Shown: positions 1 to 10,367 of the stretch, piece after piece
How positions within the stretch are numbered: the stretch's first letter is position 1
Layout: each line of letters opens with the position of its first letter
Assembly (NCBI GenBank): GCA_001802565.1
Contig: MGYS01000090.1
Location: 112,220-153,670 of the forward strand
Direction of reading: 5' to 3'
DNA length: 41,451 bases
DNA from: Gammaproteobacteria bacterium RIFCSPLOWO2_02_FULL_57_10
GTDB taxonomy: Bacteria > Pseudomonadota > Gammaproteobacteria > Pseudomonadales > Pseudohongiellaceae
Position numbers and translations under genes: made by a program
The notes under the pieces: generated by a model
The model's input: only the letters and a program-made list of their open reading frames with translations
Database searches by the model: none
What the model was told of the DNA's origin: nothing

Positions 1-1
1 C

Positions 2-115
2 GGCATGACGTTCGAGCAGGTCACGGCGGCGGCACCGACTGCGAGTTACGATGCGCAATGGGGCGACCCAGCGCGTTTTCTGCAGGCGGTATATACCGAA
101 CTGGGCGGCCAATGA
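2..115 (+). CDS. C-terminal fragment of an upstream gene, possibly MBL-fold metallo-hydrolase (partial at window edge)
   Basis: Open frame from position 2 to TGA at 113-115: GMTFEQVTAAAPTASYDAQWGDPARFLQAVYTELGGQ*. The 'P-T-A-x-Y-D...F-x-x-A-V-Y' tail resembles C-termini of MBL-fold hydrolases; not in the ORF track because its start is outside the window. Confidence 0.5.
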   Translation, partial: GMTFEQVTAAAPTASYDAQWGDPARFLQAVYTELGGQ

Positions 116-195
116 TCCGCTGACAACTGTCTTCGCGATGAGCGACGGAGTTCATCGTACGAACTGTGTCCCATCGCGCAGATCAACTCTGTATA

Positions 196-222
196 CTGCG
201 GCATCATTTAGCGATGCCGCAG
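196..222. other. Perfect inverted repeat (10-bp stem, 7-nt loop) between the first two genes
   Basis: ctgcggcatc-atttagc-gatgccgcag; no T-run follows. Confidence 0.6.
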
Positions 223-292
223 TCCCTCTCTATCGAGCTTTCCGAAAAAGACTGAAGCATCAATAACCGGCTGCCGTACACCAATAATACTC

Positions 293-2911
293 ATGACAGA
301 GCAAGCCAAGATGCCTGACCTTCTCGAACTTTTCACCGATTACCGATGGTCACTTGACGCCAGCAATCAGTTCACCGCAATCAAGAATCTGACTGACTCA
401 CCCAATCCATACTTCAATGCCGAAAAATGCCTCGGCAAGAATATCCTGGAGATCGGCTTCGATACCGATATCAGCCGCGGGTGGGAGCGCCAGCGAGACC
501 TGATCATGGCACGTCAGCCCTTCGCGGATCTCATCCTTGGCTGGTGGGGCGATGGCAATTCAGAAGACAACTACTCAGAGTACTACGTGAGCCTCAGCGG
601 CATGCCGCGATTCGATGACGAGAATCGCTTCATCGGCTACGACGGAGTCGCGCGGGATATCACTGTGCAACAGCGCGAACACATGAGTCTGCTGCGCTTT
701 CGCGAAGCGTTGGACAAGTCCGGAGACTCGATCTATCTCACCGACTGCACGACAATGAAATTTCTCGATGTGAATACCACCGCTTCTGAAAAGATGGGCT
801 ATTCCCGGGCCGAGCTGCTGACCATGGGGCCCGCTGATCTCTGGCTGGCAGACCGCGCCACTGTCGAAAAAAATCTGCGTGCCGTCATCGACGCCGGAGG
901 GGAAGGCATCCGCTCGGAATCCAGGGCCGTCTCGAAAACAGGCCGGCAATCTTTCGCGGAAGTGCACCGACGCGCCGTGAAGATGGGAGATCGTTGGGTC
1001 GTCGTCAGCATTGCGCGTGACGTGACGCTGCGCAAGAGAGCCGAAGAAGCAGCGTTACGACTCGGGCGCATGTATGCGGCACTGAGTGCCACTGAAGAGG
1101 CCATCCTGCGCACACGCACGCCGAGCGCACTCTTCCAGCGTGTCTGCGAAGCGGCGGTAGATGGCGGCAAGTTTCTGACGACAGCCGTCCTGATGATCAG
1201 TCCGGATTCCCAGGAACTGCACGTCGTCGCCGGGAGCGGTCACGGCCTGGAGACGCTGCGCACCACAGACATCTCCATCGACTCCACGCAGCCCTCGGGC
1301 AGGGGTTTGGTGGGCACCGCGTGCCGCACCGGCAAATCACGAATCAGCAACGACTACTGCGCAGACCCCAGCACAGCGCCGTGGCATGCGCTCGCGAAAC
1401 AGATCGGTATCGCTTCCGCAACCGCGGTGCCGGTAAAGCGTGCAGACAAGTGCATCGGGACAATCCTGTTCTACTCGAACGAGAAGTTTGCCTTCGATGA
1501 AGAAATTGTCGCACTGCTCGAACGCATGGCCGAGAGCATGGTCTACGCCCTCGACATGTTCGATCTCGAAGCCGAGAAGTTACGCAGTCGCGATCGCATT
1601 CAGTATCTCGCAACGCACGACGTCCTGACCGATCTGCCCAACCGCGCAATGTTCCAGGAACTGCTGCGCCAGACCATCGAGAATGGCAAACGCTACGATC
1701 GCAAATTCGCCGTCCTTTTCATCGACCTCGACCGCTTCAAGTTGATCAACGACTCCCTGGGACACGAGGCCGGTGACACTCTGCTGAAAGAAATGTCGGT
1801 GCGTTTCAGAAATTGTCTGCGTGGCAGCGACGTCGTTGCCCGACTCGGTGGCGATGAATTCGTGGTATTGCTCAACGAGGTGAGCACTCAGCGCCAGGTG
1901 GCTTCGACAGCGAAGAAGTTGCTGGCCGCCGCCATCAAGTCTTTCAACATCCTCGGCCAGGAGTTCAGAGTCACCGCCAGCATCGGCATCGCATTCTTCC
2001 CACAGGATGCCAGTGATGAGCAGACCTTGATGAAGAATGCCGACATGGCGATGTATCTGGCCAAGGAGGAAGGCAAGAACAACTTCCAGTTCTACTCCGG
2101 CGACGTGCGGACGCACTCGATGGAGCGGATGACACTGGAGACGCAGTTGCGCAGCGCGATCGAGAATAATGAACTGTCGCTGCACTATCAGCCCAAGCTG
2201 GATTCCCGGAGCGGTCGGATCAACGGCGTCGAAGCACTGCTGCGCTGGAACAGCAAGGAGCTCGGGAGTGTGTCACCTCTGCAGTTGCTTCCCATCGCGG
2301 AGGAGACAGGCCTGATCATCCCGATTGGTCGCTGGGTGCTGCAGACTGCCTGCGAACAGAATGTGGCGTGGCTGCGCGAAGGGTTACCCCCTATCTGCGT
2401 CTCGGTCAACCTGTCCATGCGGCAGTTCGAGGATCGGGACCTGCTGACCGACATCGCCGGCGTTCTGCAATCCACAGGCATGGCACCGGAACTGTTGGAG
2501 CTGGAATTGACGGAAAGCATGGTGATGCGCGATATCGATCGTGCCGTCACCCTGCTCAAAGCCATCAAGGACATGGGCGTGCGACTCGCCATCGATGACT
2601 TCGGCACGGGTTACTGTTCGCTGGCACAGATCAAACGTTTCCCGATCGATGTTCTGAAGGTGGATCGCTCATTCATCCGCGAGATATCCCTTGACTCAGG
2701 TGACACGGAAATCACGGCTGCAGTCATCGCGATGGGCAAGACGCTGAGCCTGACAGTGGTTGCAGAGGGCGTGGAAACCTCGGAACAGGAGCAATACCTG
2801 CGGGATCACCATTGTGACGAAATGCAGGGCTATCACTTCAGCAAACCCGTGGTGGCAGCCGAACTCGCAGGGTTGCTGCGCAGCAACAACGACTCACTCA
2901 ATCCTCTCTAG
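293..2911 (+). CDS. PAS-PAS-GAF-GGDEF-EAL bifunctional cyclic-di-GMP turnover protein
   Basis: 872 aa; intact RxxD I-site and GGDEF (RGSDVVARLGGDEF), EAL (GVEALLRW), DDFGTGYCSL; PAS-like N-terminus and GAF-like middle. Confidence 0.93.
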   Translation: MTEQAKMPDLLELFTDYRWSLDASNQFTAIKNLTDSPNPYFNAEKCLGKNILEIGFDTDISRGWERQRDLIMARQPFADLILGWWGDGNSEDNYSEYYVSLSGMPRFDDENRFIGYDGVARDITVQQREHMSLLRFREALDKSGDSIYLTDCTTMKFLDVNTTASEKMGYSRAELLTMGPADLWLADRATVEKNLRAVIDAGGEGIRSESRAVSKTGRQSFAEVHRRAVKMGDRWVVVSIARDVTLRKRAEEAALRLGRMYAALSATEEAILRTRTPSALFQRVCEAAVDGGKFLTTAVLMISPDSQELHVVAGSGHGLETLRTTDISIDSTQPSGRGLVGTACRTGKSRISNDYCADPSTAPWHALAKQIGIASATAVPVKRADKCIGTILFYSNEKFAFDEEIVALLERMAESMVYALDMFDLEAEKLRSRDRIQYLATHDVLTDLPNRAMFQELLRQTIENGKRYDRKFAVLFIDLDRFKLINDSLGHEAGDTLLKEMSVRFRNCLRGSDVVARLGGDEFVVLLNEVSTQRQVASTAKKLLAAAIKSFNILGQEFRVTASIGIAFFPQDASDEQTLMKNADMAMYLAKEEGKNNFQFYSGDVRTHSMERMTLETQLRSAIENNELSLHYQPKLDSRSGRINGVEALLRWNSKELGSVSPLQLLPIAEETGLIIPIGRWVLQTACEQNVAWLREGLPPICVSVNLSMRQFEDRDLLTDIAGVLQSTGMAPELLELELTESMVMRDIDRAVTLLKAIKDMGVRLAIDDFGTGYCSLAQIKRFPIDVLKVDRSFIREISLDSGDTEITAAVIAMGKTLSLTVVAEGVETSEQEQYLRDHHCDEMQGYHFSKPVVAAELAGLLRSNNDSLNPL

Positions 2912-2927
2912 AAGGACACGACAGGCG

Positions 2928-4331
2928 CTAGAACGACACAACGCTCTGAAGATAGAAATAGCGCGTGACTGCAGGAGTATCCGCCCCTGGTAGACGACGC
3001 GCAAAACCGGAAGCGGCATACAGTGCGATGCCGCTCTCGACTGTCAGATTCCCCGGCACCGCATCCCATTGCACACGCGTCTCCAATTGCTGGCCAAGCC
3101 CGCGCCCGGAGCTCCCACTGCTGTCGCGCAATCCTGTGCCGACCCACTGATCTCTCGACTCCGCGAGACGAAACTCACGATGCGCCATCATCAGTCGCAC
3201 GCCTGTCATTGGCGTGGCGGTGATGCGATAGCCGAGTGACACAAGGTTCGAGCGCGAGAACGGTCCGTAGGTGCTGGTGGGTCCGAAGTCGAAACGACGA
3301 TCACCATAGAGCGTGTCGAAACGACCGTTGTCACCATCGGTTGGATCTTCATCGCCCGAGGCGTGATCGAGCTGCAGCTGCAATCTGGGCCTCCAGGCAC
3401 TGTCGAAGGTGTAACCCACTTCGGCGTGGAAGAATCCGGCTCGATGATCGAGCTCGCGCACATCCGTGACCGCCGCTGTCGCGTGTGAGGTGCCACGCTG
3501 TGCGACGGCTTCCAATTCGAAATCGAACTGTTGCGAGGCAGCGGGCCGGAACAGACGTGTGCCGAATGTGTCGAGCCTGCGGTTGGTTCCCGGTTGGTCG
3601 CGCGTATCTCTTTCATTGAGACGCAGATAGTAGAAGTCGCCACGCAGCCACTCTGTCAGAGCGGGCAACTCCGCGAATATCCCCCACAGCCTCTGGGTCT
3701 CACTCTCGCGATCACGCTCTGTGCGATTGTCCAGCAGGCTCGGGAGATCCCCAGGCAGATTCCGCATAGGCAGCACATAGAACGCTTGCAGACGTTTGCC
3801 ATCGGCGAGCCGGAAGTCCGAAGTCAAACCAGTGAAACTGACCGGGGCGCTGCTGTAGCCACTACGTGACATCAGGCGCCTGCTGGCAATGTCCACACTC
3901 TGTCTGCCCAGCTTCATGTCGAGTGTACTGCCCGGCTCTACAAGATCGTTGCTGCGCACACTCACATACAACTGCTGTAGTGCCGCCGTGTTGACGATGC
4001 CATTGCTCAAGGAACTACCCGAGTCTGCCAGTGCCTGCCGCACATCCAGCACTTCCAGTCCCAGCGCTGCATTCTCCCTGCGAAACTCGGCCGTCATGAT
4101 GGTGCGCGACAACAACACCTGATCGCTGCTGCCCTGCCGCCCGGCACGGAACTGGCCGTCGAGACTTTCCGCCCGCAGCAGATGGTTGAATTGAATGCGG
4201 GTCTGGTCCGTAGAGTCGATGAGCCGCCAGGGTTGTGCCGTCTGGGCGTGGATACTACTGGAGACCAATGTGGTAAAAATCACTGTAGTAAAAGCCATTG
4301 TCGTAAAGGGCAGCAGGTATTTGCGTGGCAT
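2928..4331 (-). CDS. Alginate-export-family-like outer membrane porin
   Basis: 467 aa, N-terminal signal peptide, 'KLGRQSVDIASRRLMSRSGYSSAP' typical of alginate_exp-type porins, C-terminal aromatic residue (YFYLQSVVSF). Confidence 0.7.
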   Translation of the reverse strand: MPRKYLLPFTTMAFTTVIFTTLVSSSIHAQTAQPWRLIDSTDQTRIQFNHLLRAESLDGQFRAGRQGSSDQVLLSRTIMTAEFRRENAALGLEVLDVRQALADSGSSLSNGIVNTAALQQLYVSVRSNDLVEPGSTLDMKLGRQSVDIASRRLMSRSGYSSAPVSFTGLTSDFRLADGKRLQAFYVLPMRNLPGDLPSLLDNRTERDRESETQRLWGIFAELPALTEWLRGDFYYLRLNERDTRDQPGTNRRLDTFGTRLFRPAASQQFDFELEAVAQRGTSHATAAVTDVRELDHRAGFFHAEVGYTFDSAWRPRLQLQLDHASGDEDPTDGDNGRFDTLYGDRRFDFGPTSTYGPFSRSNLVSLGYRITATPMTGVRLMMAHREFRLAESRDQWVGTGLRDSSGSSGRGLGQQLETRVQWDAVPGNLTVESGIALYAASGFARRLPGADTPAVTRYFYLQSVVSF

Positions 4332-4439
4332 GAGTGATCTCTGATGGGAAGTAGAGTTGGCGAAGATCGCAAGTCTAGATCACCGGGGCGCTTCTCACAA
4401 TTAACGGTTTATGACAAACAACAATAACGGACCTATCCC

Positions 4440-6506
4440 ATGACACTCCTTCTGAAACTTCCTCTTGATTACATGAGACCTGCGGCGTTGCTGACTGCAA
4501 TTTCACTGACCTCCGCTTCTCACGTCACTGTCGCGCAATCACCGGATGGCGTGCAACTGCAGACACTCCCCGGCGAACTGGTCGTTGAGCCGCCCACGCT
4601 GGAAAATCTCGGCTTCGAATGGTTCATCCGCGGCGACGCCAATCGCAACGCCTCAGTGGCCGTGTCGTATCGCAGGGCAGGCAGCAGCGAATGGAGCGAA
4701 GGTCTGCCCTTGATGCGCATCGGTGACGAGCGCGTGTATGCCGGAACCCAGTTCGATGTGGAACTGCCACCGATGTTCGCGGGCAGTATCATGGATCTCG
4801 AACCTGACACGGAGTACGAAGCGCGTTTCGTGATGAGCGACCCCGATGGCGTCACCGGTGTCGCTGAACAGACTGTACGAGTGCGCACTCGCCCCGAGCC
4901 GATGCCATATGAAGGCGGTAGAGTCTTTCACGTCTATCCGCACGACCACGTCGGTGAACGAATCGAGCCGGCGTTTGAAGGACTGCTGTGCGCCTACAAC
5001 TTTTCCTGCTCCGGCACCGACTGGGCCACGGCAGGCCGACCAAGGGTGCGCGCGGGTGACACGATTCTCGTGCACGCGGGCCTGTATCAATACAACCGTT
5101 ACGAATACACCACCAGCGATGTCAATCGCACCATTCCTCTCGACGGCACCTACTATCTGACAGCTGATGGCACAGAAGAGCAGCCGATTGCCATCAAGGC
5201 AGCGGGCGATGGCGAAGTGATCTTCGATGGCGCTGGCAACTACGCGCTGTTCAATGTGCAGGCCGCCGATTACAACTACTTCGAAGGCATCACGTTCAGA
5301 AATGCGGAGATCGCGATTCTTGCGGGCACGCAATTCATCGTCGGCTCGAAGGGACTGACCGTCAAGAATTCGCGCTTCGAGGATGTCGGGGCGGGCGTGT
5401 TCAGCAACTACTCCGGCTCCAGTAATTTCTATATCGCAGACAACTGGTTCTATGGTCGCAACGATCCACAGCGCATGATCGGCTGGGCTGATCCGCACCT
5501 GTGGAGTCAGTTCAACGGCGTCGATGACCAGATCCATCCGCCCGCGATGGCTTCCTATGTTGCCGTGAAAGTGTATGGACCGGGACACGTCGTAGCGTAC
5601 AACTACATCGCGGATTTTCATGACGGCATCAACGTCGAGACCTATGGCAATCCCGATGGCACTGTCGCGTCCGGCTCGGGCATCTACGGCCCGAAATATC
5701 CGCCGCGCGAGTATTGGGATCGCCGTCCTGTCGCCATCGATTTCTACAACAACTACATCACCAACAGCCACGACAATCCGATCGAGATCGATGGCAGCAT
5801 GCACAACGTGCGCGTGATGCGAAACATGCTGATCAACCATCCCTCGCACGCATTCTGCAATCAACCCGCTCTGGGAGGACCGATCTACTGGATTCGCAAC
5901 ATTGCCTACAATCTGCCGGGTGGATCTTCGCGATTGACTATTGGGTCAACTGGCGCCGTGTTCTACAACAACACGGTGTTCTCGGAGACAGAAGGCACGC
6001 TGCAGAACACGCACTGGCGCAACAATCTGTTCCTCGGCCAGAACGCGACGCCGGTGTTGTTCGACATCACCAGCTACACGAACTACTCGTCGTCTGATTA
6101 CAACGGCTTCTTTGCCACGGAATCATCGACTGCGCCGTTTGCGTGGAATTCGCCACCACTGGATGTGATGGCCGACTATCCTGGCCCGGGCAAGACACCA
6201 CAACTGGAAGAGCGCGCGTTTGGTTCGCTGGCGGAATACTCACAGGCGACCGGCCAGGATCGCAACAGCATCATGGTGGACTACGGCGTGTTCAGGAATG
6301 TGCCGATGCTGGATGCGACAGATGTCGCGAATCTGCAGAACGTGTACGAGGCTGATGATTTCGACTTCAGTCTGGTGCCAGGCTCAGCTCCGGTGGACAA
6401 AGGCGCGCATCTGCCGAATGTCAGCGATGGCTTCAGCGGCGAGGCGCCGGATCTTGGGGCGCTGGAGGTGGGAGCAGAGATGCCGCACTACGGGCCGAGG
6501 AGTTGA
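4440..6506 (+). CDS. Secreted right-handed parallel beta-helix protein with N-terminal Fn3-like region (polysaccharide lyase-like)
   Basis: 688 aa, signal peptide, Fn3-like 'LEPDTEYEARFVMSDPDG', repeated beta-helix rungs (FDGAGNYALFNVQAADYNYFEGITFRNAEIAI...). Confidence 0.75.
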   Translation: MTLLLKLPLDYMRPAALLTAISLTSASHVTVAQSPDGVQLQTLPGELVVEPPTLENLGFEWFIRGDANRNASVAVSYRRAGSSEWSEGLPLMRIGDERVYAGTQFDVELPPMFAGSIMDLEPDTEYEARFVMSDPDGVTGVAEQTVRVRTRPEPMPYEGGRVFHVYPHDHVGERIEPAFEGLLCAYNFSCSGTDWATAGRPRVRAGDTILVHAGLYQYNRYEYTTSDVNRTIPLDGTYYLTADGTEEQPIAIKAAGDGEVIFDGAGNYALFNVQAADYNYFEGITFRNAEIAILAGTQFIVGSKGLTVKNSRFEDVGAGVFSNYSGSSNFYIADNWFYGRNDPQRMIGWADPHLWSQFNGVDDQIHPPAMASYVAVKVYGPGHVVAYNYIADFHDGINVETYGNPDGTVASGSGIYGPKYPPREYWDRRPVAIDFYNNYITNSHDNPIEIDGSMHNVRVMRNMLINHPSHAFCNQPALGGPIYWIRNIAYNLPGGSSRLTIGSTGAVFYNNTVFSETEGTLQNTHWRNNLFLGQNATPVLFDITSYTNYSSSDYNGFFATESSTAPFAWNSPPLDVMADYPGPGKTPQLEERAFGSLAEYSQATGQDRNSIMVDYGVFRNVPMLDATDVANLQNVYEADDFDFSLVPGSAPVDKGAHLPNVSDGFSGEAPDLGALEVGAEMPHYGPRS

Positions 6507-6520
6507 CGTCCCACTTCACC

Positions 6521-6590
6521 CTGTGGGAGCGGGCCCTGCCCGCGATGGAACTTGCACCAAATCAATCGCGGGCAAGGCCCGCTCCCACAG
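6521..6590. repeat. REP doublet (REPIN/BIME-like), GGGC-type stem
   Basis: ctgtgggagcgggccctgcccgcgat ... atcgcgggcaaggcccgctcccacag: two inverted REPs, Pseudomonas-type GTGGGAGCGGGCnnGCCCGCGA. Confidence 0.88.
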
Positions 6591-6599
6591 AATCTGTTT

Positions 6600-7853
6600 C
6601 TATTGCGACAGTTGAATGCGCTCCACTTCACCCATCTGCGAGTAGGCCGAGGTGATGACTCTATCTCCCACCGCAAGACCCTCGCGCACTTCCACAAAGC
6701 GGTTGTTACGCCGCCCTGTGACGATGTCGCGACGCACGGCGTAATTGCCCTCCGCATCCACGACAAACACCCAGTTGCCGCCAGTGTCCTGAATGAAGCC
6801 ACCGAGTGGCAGCAGCAGCGACTCAACAGGATTCCCCAGCGTCAGATCAAGCTGCAGTGTCTGTCCACGACGAATGTTGCCTGGCGTGCCACCTTCGAAT
6901 ATGAGATCCACGGTGAAAGTGCCTTCCGTGATTTCGGGATACACCTTCAACACACTGCCCTGAAACTGCTGGCCCACCAGCGTGAAGCGTGCCGATTGGC
7001 CGGGCGCGACACGGGTCACGTAGTACTCGTCCACTTGCGCGACGATCTTGTACTCGTCGATCACATCGATCTGACCGAGGCGCTGGCCACGAATCTTGTT
7101 CTCACCTATCTCGACAGGCAGTGATGTGAGCTGACCCGCCACTGGCGCGCGCACCAGCAGGTTCTCGAAACTGCTCAGGGAAAGTGCCAGGTTGTCCTGC
7201 AATTTGCTCATCTGACCGGCGATCTGTAGCGTGCGCTCCTTGCGGATGCGCTCCTCCAGCAATTGCCGCTGCATAGTGTTCTCGTGGATTTTCTTCTGGT
7301 ATGCCAGCGAGTCTGAGATCGCGTCGTACTCCTCCTTCGATACCAGCTCGTCGCTCACAAGTTGCTCTAGTCTCTGCTTCTGCCGCTCCAGTACCTTGAT
7401 CTGGTATTCGCTGTCGATCAGCGCTCGCTCGGTCATCAGGCGCGTTGTTTCCAGGCCATTGCTGATATTGGCAAGATTGTTGAGCTGCTCGGTGGTCTGC
7501 GTGTCATTGCTTGCCACCTGCAACTGCAGATCGCCGTTACTCAATTGTAGCAGCGGTTGTCCGGCCTCCACGAAGCTGCCTTCCTCAGCCAGTACTTCTT
7601 CTACGACACCACCGTTGACGGCATCGAGAAACACGCTGGTGAAAGGCTGGATGGTGCCACGAATCGGCGTGACATCCTCGAAGGCGCCCAGTGTCACTTC
7701 CGACACCACAAGTTGCTCTGCGTCAACCCGATAGGTACGAATCGCAGCGTCGGTAAGCATGCCCTGAAGGAACCAGAGTATCCCTGCGACTGCTAAGCCC
7801 ATCGCGCCCCACTGCCAGAGTGGGCGCCTCTTTTTCTCGATAGCTTTATCCAT
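6600..7853 (-). CDS. HlyD/MacA-type periplasmic adaptor subunit of ABC exporter
   Basis: 417 aa; single N-terminal TM, lipoyl/barrel-sandwich segments (GGVVEEVLAEEGSFVEAGQPLLQL, VRAPVAGQLTSLPVEIGE), coiled-coil hairpin. Confidence 0.88.
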   Translation of the reverse strand: MDKAIEKKRRPLWQWGAMGLAVAGILWFLQGMLTDAAIRTYRVDAEQLVVSEVTLGAFEDVTPIRGTIQPFTSVFLDAVNGGVVEEVLAEEGSFVEAGQPLLQLSNGDLQLQVASNDTQTTEQLNNLANISNGLETTRLMTERALIDSEYQIKVLERQKQRLEQLVSDELVSKEEYDAISDSLAYQKKIHENTMQRQLLEERIRKERTLQIAGQMSKLQDNLALSLSSFENLLVRAPVAGQLTSLPVEIGENKIRGQRLGQIDVIDEYKIVAQVDEYYVTRVAPGQSARFTLVGQQFQGSVLKVYPEITEGTFTVDLIFEGGTPGNIRRGQTLQLDLTLGNPVESLLLPLGGFIQDTGGNWVFVVDAEGNYAVRRDIVTGRRNNRFVEVREGLAVGDRVITSAYSQMGEVERIQLSQ

Positions 7854-7873
7854 ATTTCTTCGAGGCCTTACTT

Positions 7874-10294
7874 CTATTCATATCGCAACGCATGCACGGG
7901 ATTCCTTCGGATGGTACTCCAGGATTGCAAGGCCATCGTCAGGAACGCCGACAGAATTGCCAGCGCAGCCGCTGCAGGAAACACCAGAAGATTGATCTCA
8001 TCTCGATAAGCAAAATTCTGCAACCACGCATTGATGGCATACCAGGACAGGACTGACGCGATCACGGAACCGATGCAGACCAGAACGAAGATGTTGCGGA
8101 ACAGCACAGTCATGATCTGGCCGACGCTCGCACCAAATACCTTGCGTATGCCAATCTCGCGGGTTCTGCGTTCAGTGGAGTACGCGCTCAGTCCGAGCAA
8201 GCCAAGACATGAGATCAGGATGCAGACCGCCGCGAACCAGGCAATGATATCGACGATGCGATTCTCGCTGTCATATTGCTGGCGGATGATGTCGTCGAGC
8301 GTGCGATAGTCGAAGGGGAGCTCCGGCATCACTTCACGCCAAATGCCGTCCAGGCGCGCCAACACATCAGGATCTATTCGCTGGTTAAGCGCAATAGTGA
8401 TCCTGACGCTCTGAGCTGCGCGTCGCTCGGGATTAGTCACCGTACTGTAAAAACCTGGATTGGTTTGGCGCAGGATCAACGGTCCAATCGCACTCTGCAG
8501 TCCGGCAAAGTGGAAGTCTCTGACCACGCCCCCGACGATCTCTGTCCCTTCTGCATTTGCTGGCATGCCCGTGCGCTTTCCGATTGGATTGATCCAACCC
8601 ATTTGCTTCACCAGCGTCTCATTCACTACAACAAGATTACGTGCATCGTCGGTCGTGAAGAAACGACCCGCAAGCAACTCCATCCCCATAACATCGAGAT
8701 AACGACTGTCGACGTTCTGAAAGCTCAGAAAATGTGGCTCCAACGCACCATCTTCGTTTTCCAACAGCCAATTCCCAGCATATGACTCCACGCCCGGGTC
8801 CAGCGCCGTCAGCGTGACACCTTTTACCTGCGGCAGACTCTGCATCCGATCCGCAAGCACCGATGTTCGCTCGATGAAGTCTACGCCTTGCACGTCGACG
8901 ACAAGTTTGTTGTCCTTGTCGAAACCCAGCGGTTCGTTCTGGATGTAACGCATCTGCGCCACAATCAACAGACTGCAGGCGATCACGGAGACAGTCACAG
9001 CGAACTGGAAAATTACCAGCAATCGGCGTAGCAACGACTCGGAGCGACTGTTGGAACGGCGCACGCTGCCCGGCATCACCAATTGAGAGGAGAGATAGAA
9101 CGCGGGATACAAACCCGAAAGCAGGCCCAGCAGTAGGCTGCCGAACAAAACCAAAGCAAGAAGAGTGGGTTCACGATAAACAGCAGGCTCCAGAACTCCC
9201 GTAAACAGTTCTGTCACTCCCAATTGCACCAACACTTCAAGGCCTGCCAGCGCCACCACTCCTGCGGTCAGTGCAATGCAGACGGATTCCAGCAGAAACT
9301 GTGAAAGCAACGCTCCGCGTCTCACCCCCAGAACCTTCCGTACAGCCACCTCCTTGAGACGTCCTGCCGAACGAGCTGTCGCGAGATTAATGTAGTTGAT
9401 GCAGGCCACCAGTAGAATCAACGCTCCAATCACCGCGTAGGCATACACAATCAAGAGATTGCCTACCGGTTGGTCGTACTCTATCGACGGACCGTAGTGA
9501 ATATCCGCAATCGGAGTGATGTGCATCGCGTTGCTCAGCCCCGCTCCGCGCAGCAATTCCCCAGTTGTGTCTTCCCAGTATGAGTCAAAGAACGCTGAAA
9601 AATTGGCCGCGTCATAATTGTCCGCCAATACAAAATAGGTATATGTGCTTACCGTAAACAGGGACATCGGCAAGGCAGCCGGTTCCGGGTATGCCAGGCC
9701 GTTGATGGAAAGCAGCACGTCGTACTTGAAGTGGGTATTGCCAGGCTGATCCTCATAGACTAGAGCTACGCGGTAGTCGCGATTGTTGACAGTAATAGTC
9801 TCGCCAATCGAATCGGCACCAGCGAAATGAATTCTATTGAAGCGATTGCTTATCGCAGCCACCCCAGGATCAACCAGCGCAGTATTCATGTCGCCGTAGA
9901 CTGCTCTATGATCAAACACAGCAAAGACGTTATCGTCGGCTTCGTAGACCGCATCCCAGTAAAAAGGCTCTCCCTGCACTCTAATGAGACTTTTCCCCGG
10001 CATCGCCCGGAATCGCACAAATGCTTCGATCGCCGGGTTCTGCGCAGCCAGAGTTGGCGCCATGAAATGCGACATCTGCGCGAACGTGGTGGTGCCAGTG
10101 TTGTTGGTCAGATCAAGTGTTGCGCGATAGATGTTTTCATGTCCTGCGACGTGTTGGTCATAAGTCAGTTCATTCTGCACATGCATGCCGATGAGGAACG
10201 TACAGACGATGGCGACGGAGAGGCCGAGCACGTTGATGCCTGCGTAGAATTTTTCGCGACGCAGGTTGCGTAAAGTGATTTTCAGGTGGGTCAA
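7874..10294 (-). CDS. MacB/FtsX-type ABC transporter permease (permease 1)
   Basis: 806 aa; N-terminal MacB_PCD and FtsX signatures (ATARSAGRLKEVAVRKVLG; STERRTREIGIRKVFGAS; C-term NPVHALRYE). Confidence 0.92.
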   Translation of the reverse strand: MTHLKITLRNLRREKFYAGINVLGLSVAIVCTFLIGMHVQNELTYDQHVAGHENIYRATLDLTNNTGTTTFAQMSHFMAPTLAAQNPAIEAFVRFRAMPGKSLIRVQGEPFYWDAVYEADDNVFAVFDHRAVYGDMNTALVDPGVAAISNRFNRIHFAGADSIGETITVNNRDYRVALVYEDQPGNTHFKYDVLLSINGLAYPEPAALPMSLFTVSTYTYFVLADNYDAANFSAFFDSYWEDTTGELLRGAGLSNAMHITPIADIHYGPSIEYDQPVGNLLIVYAYAVIGALILLVACINYINLATARSAGRLKEVAVRKVLGVRRGALLSQFLLESVCIALTAGVVALAGLEVLVQLGVTELFTGVLEPAVYREPTLLALVLFGSLLLGLLSGLYPAFYLSSQLVMPGSVRRSNSRSESLLRRLLVIFQFAVTVSVIACSLLIVAQMRYIQNEPLGFDKDNKLVVDVQGVDFIERTSVLADRMQSLPQVKGVTLTALDPGVESYAGNWLLENEDGALEPHFLSFQNVDSRYLDVMGMELLAGRFFTTDDARNLVVVNETLVKQMGWINPIGKRTGMPANAEGTEIVGGVVRDFHFAGLQSAIGPLILRQTNPGFYSTVTNPERRAAQSVRITIALNQRIDPDVLARLDGIWREVMPELPFDYRTLDDIIRQQYDSENRIVDIIAWFAAVCILISCLGLLGLSAYSTERRTREIGIRKVFGASVGQIMTVLFRNIFVLVCIGSVIASVLSWYAINAWLQNFAYRDEINLLVFPAAAALAILSAFLTMALQSWSTIRRNPVHALRYE

Positions 10295-10367
10295 AGCAAT
10301 AATCTCTTATGCGTGGAACGTCAAAGTTCTCAAAAAATCTCTAAGTGCTCTGAATCACTATGCGCCG

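Noticed and set aside
4653-5864. 403-aa minus-strand ORF opposite the beta-helix gene
   Set aside because: Low-complexity shadow ORF (V/I/D/H-rich) antisense to a clear secreted protein; no recognisable domain.
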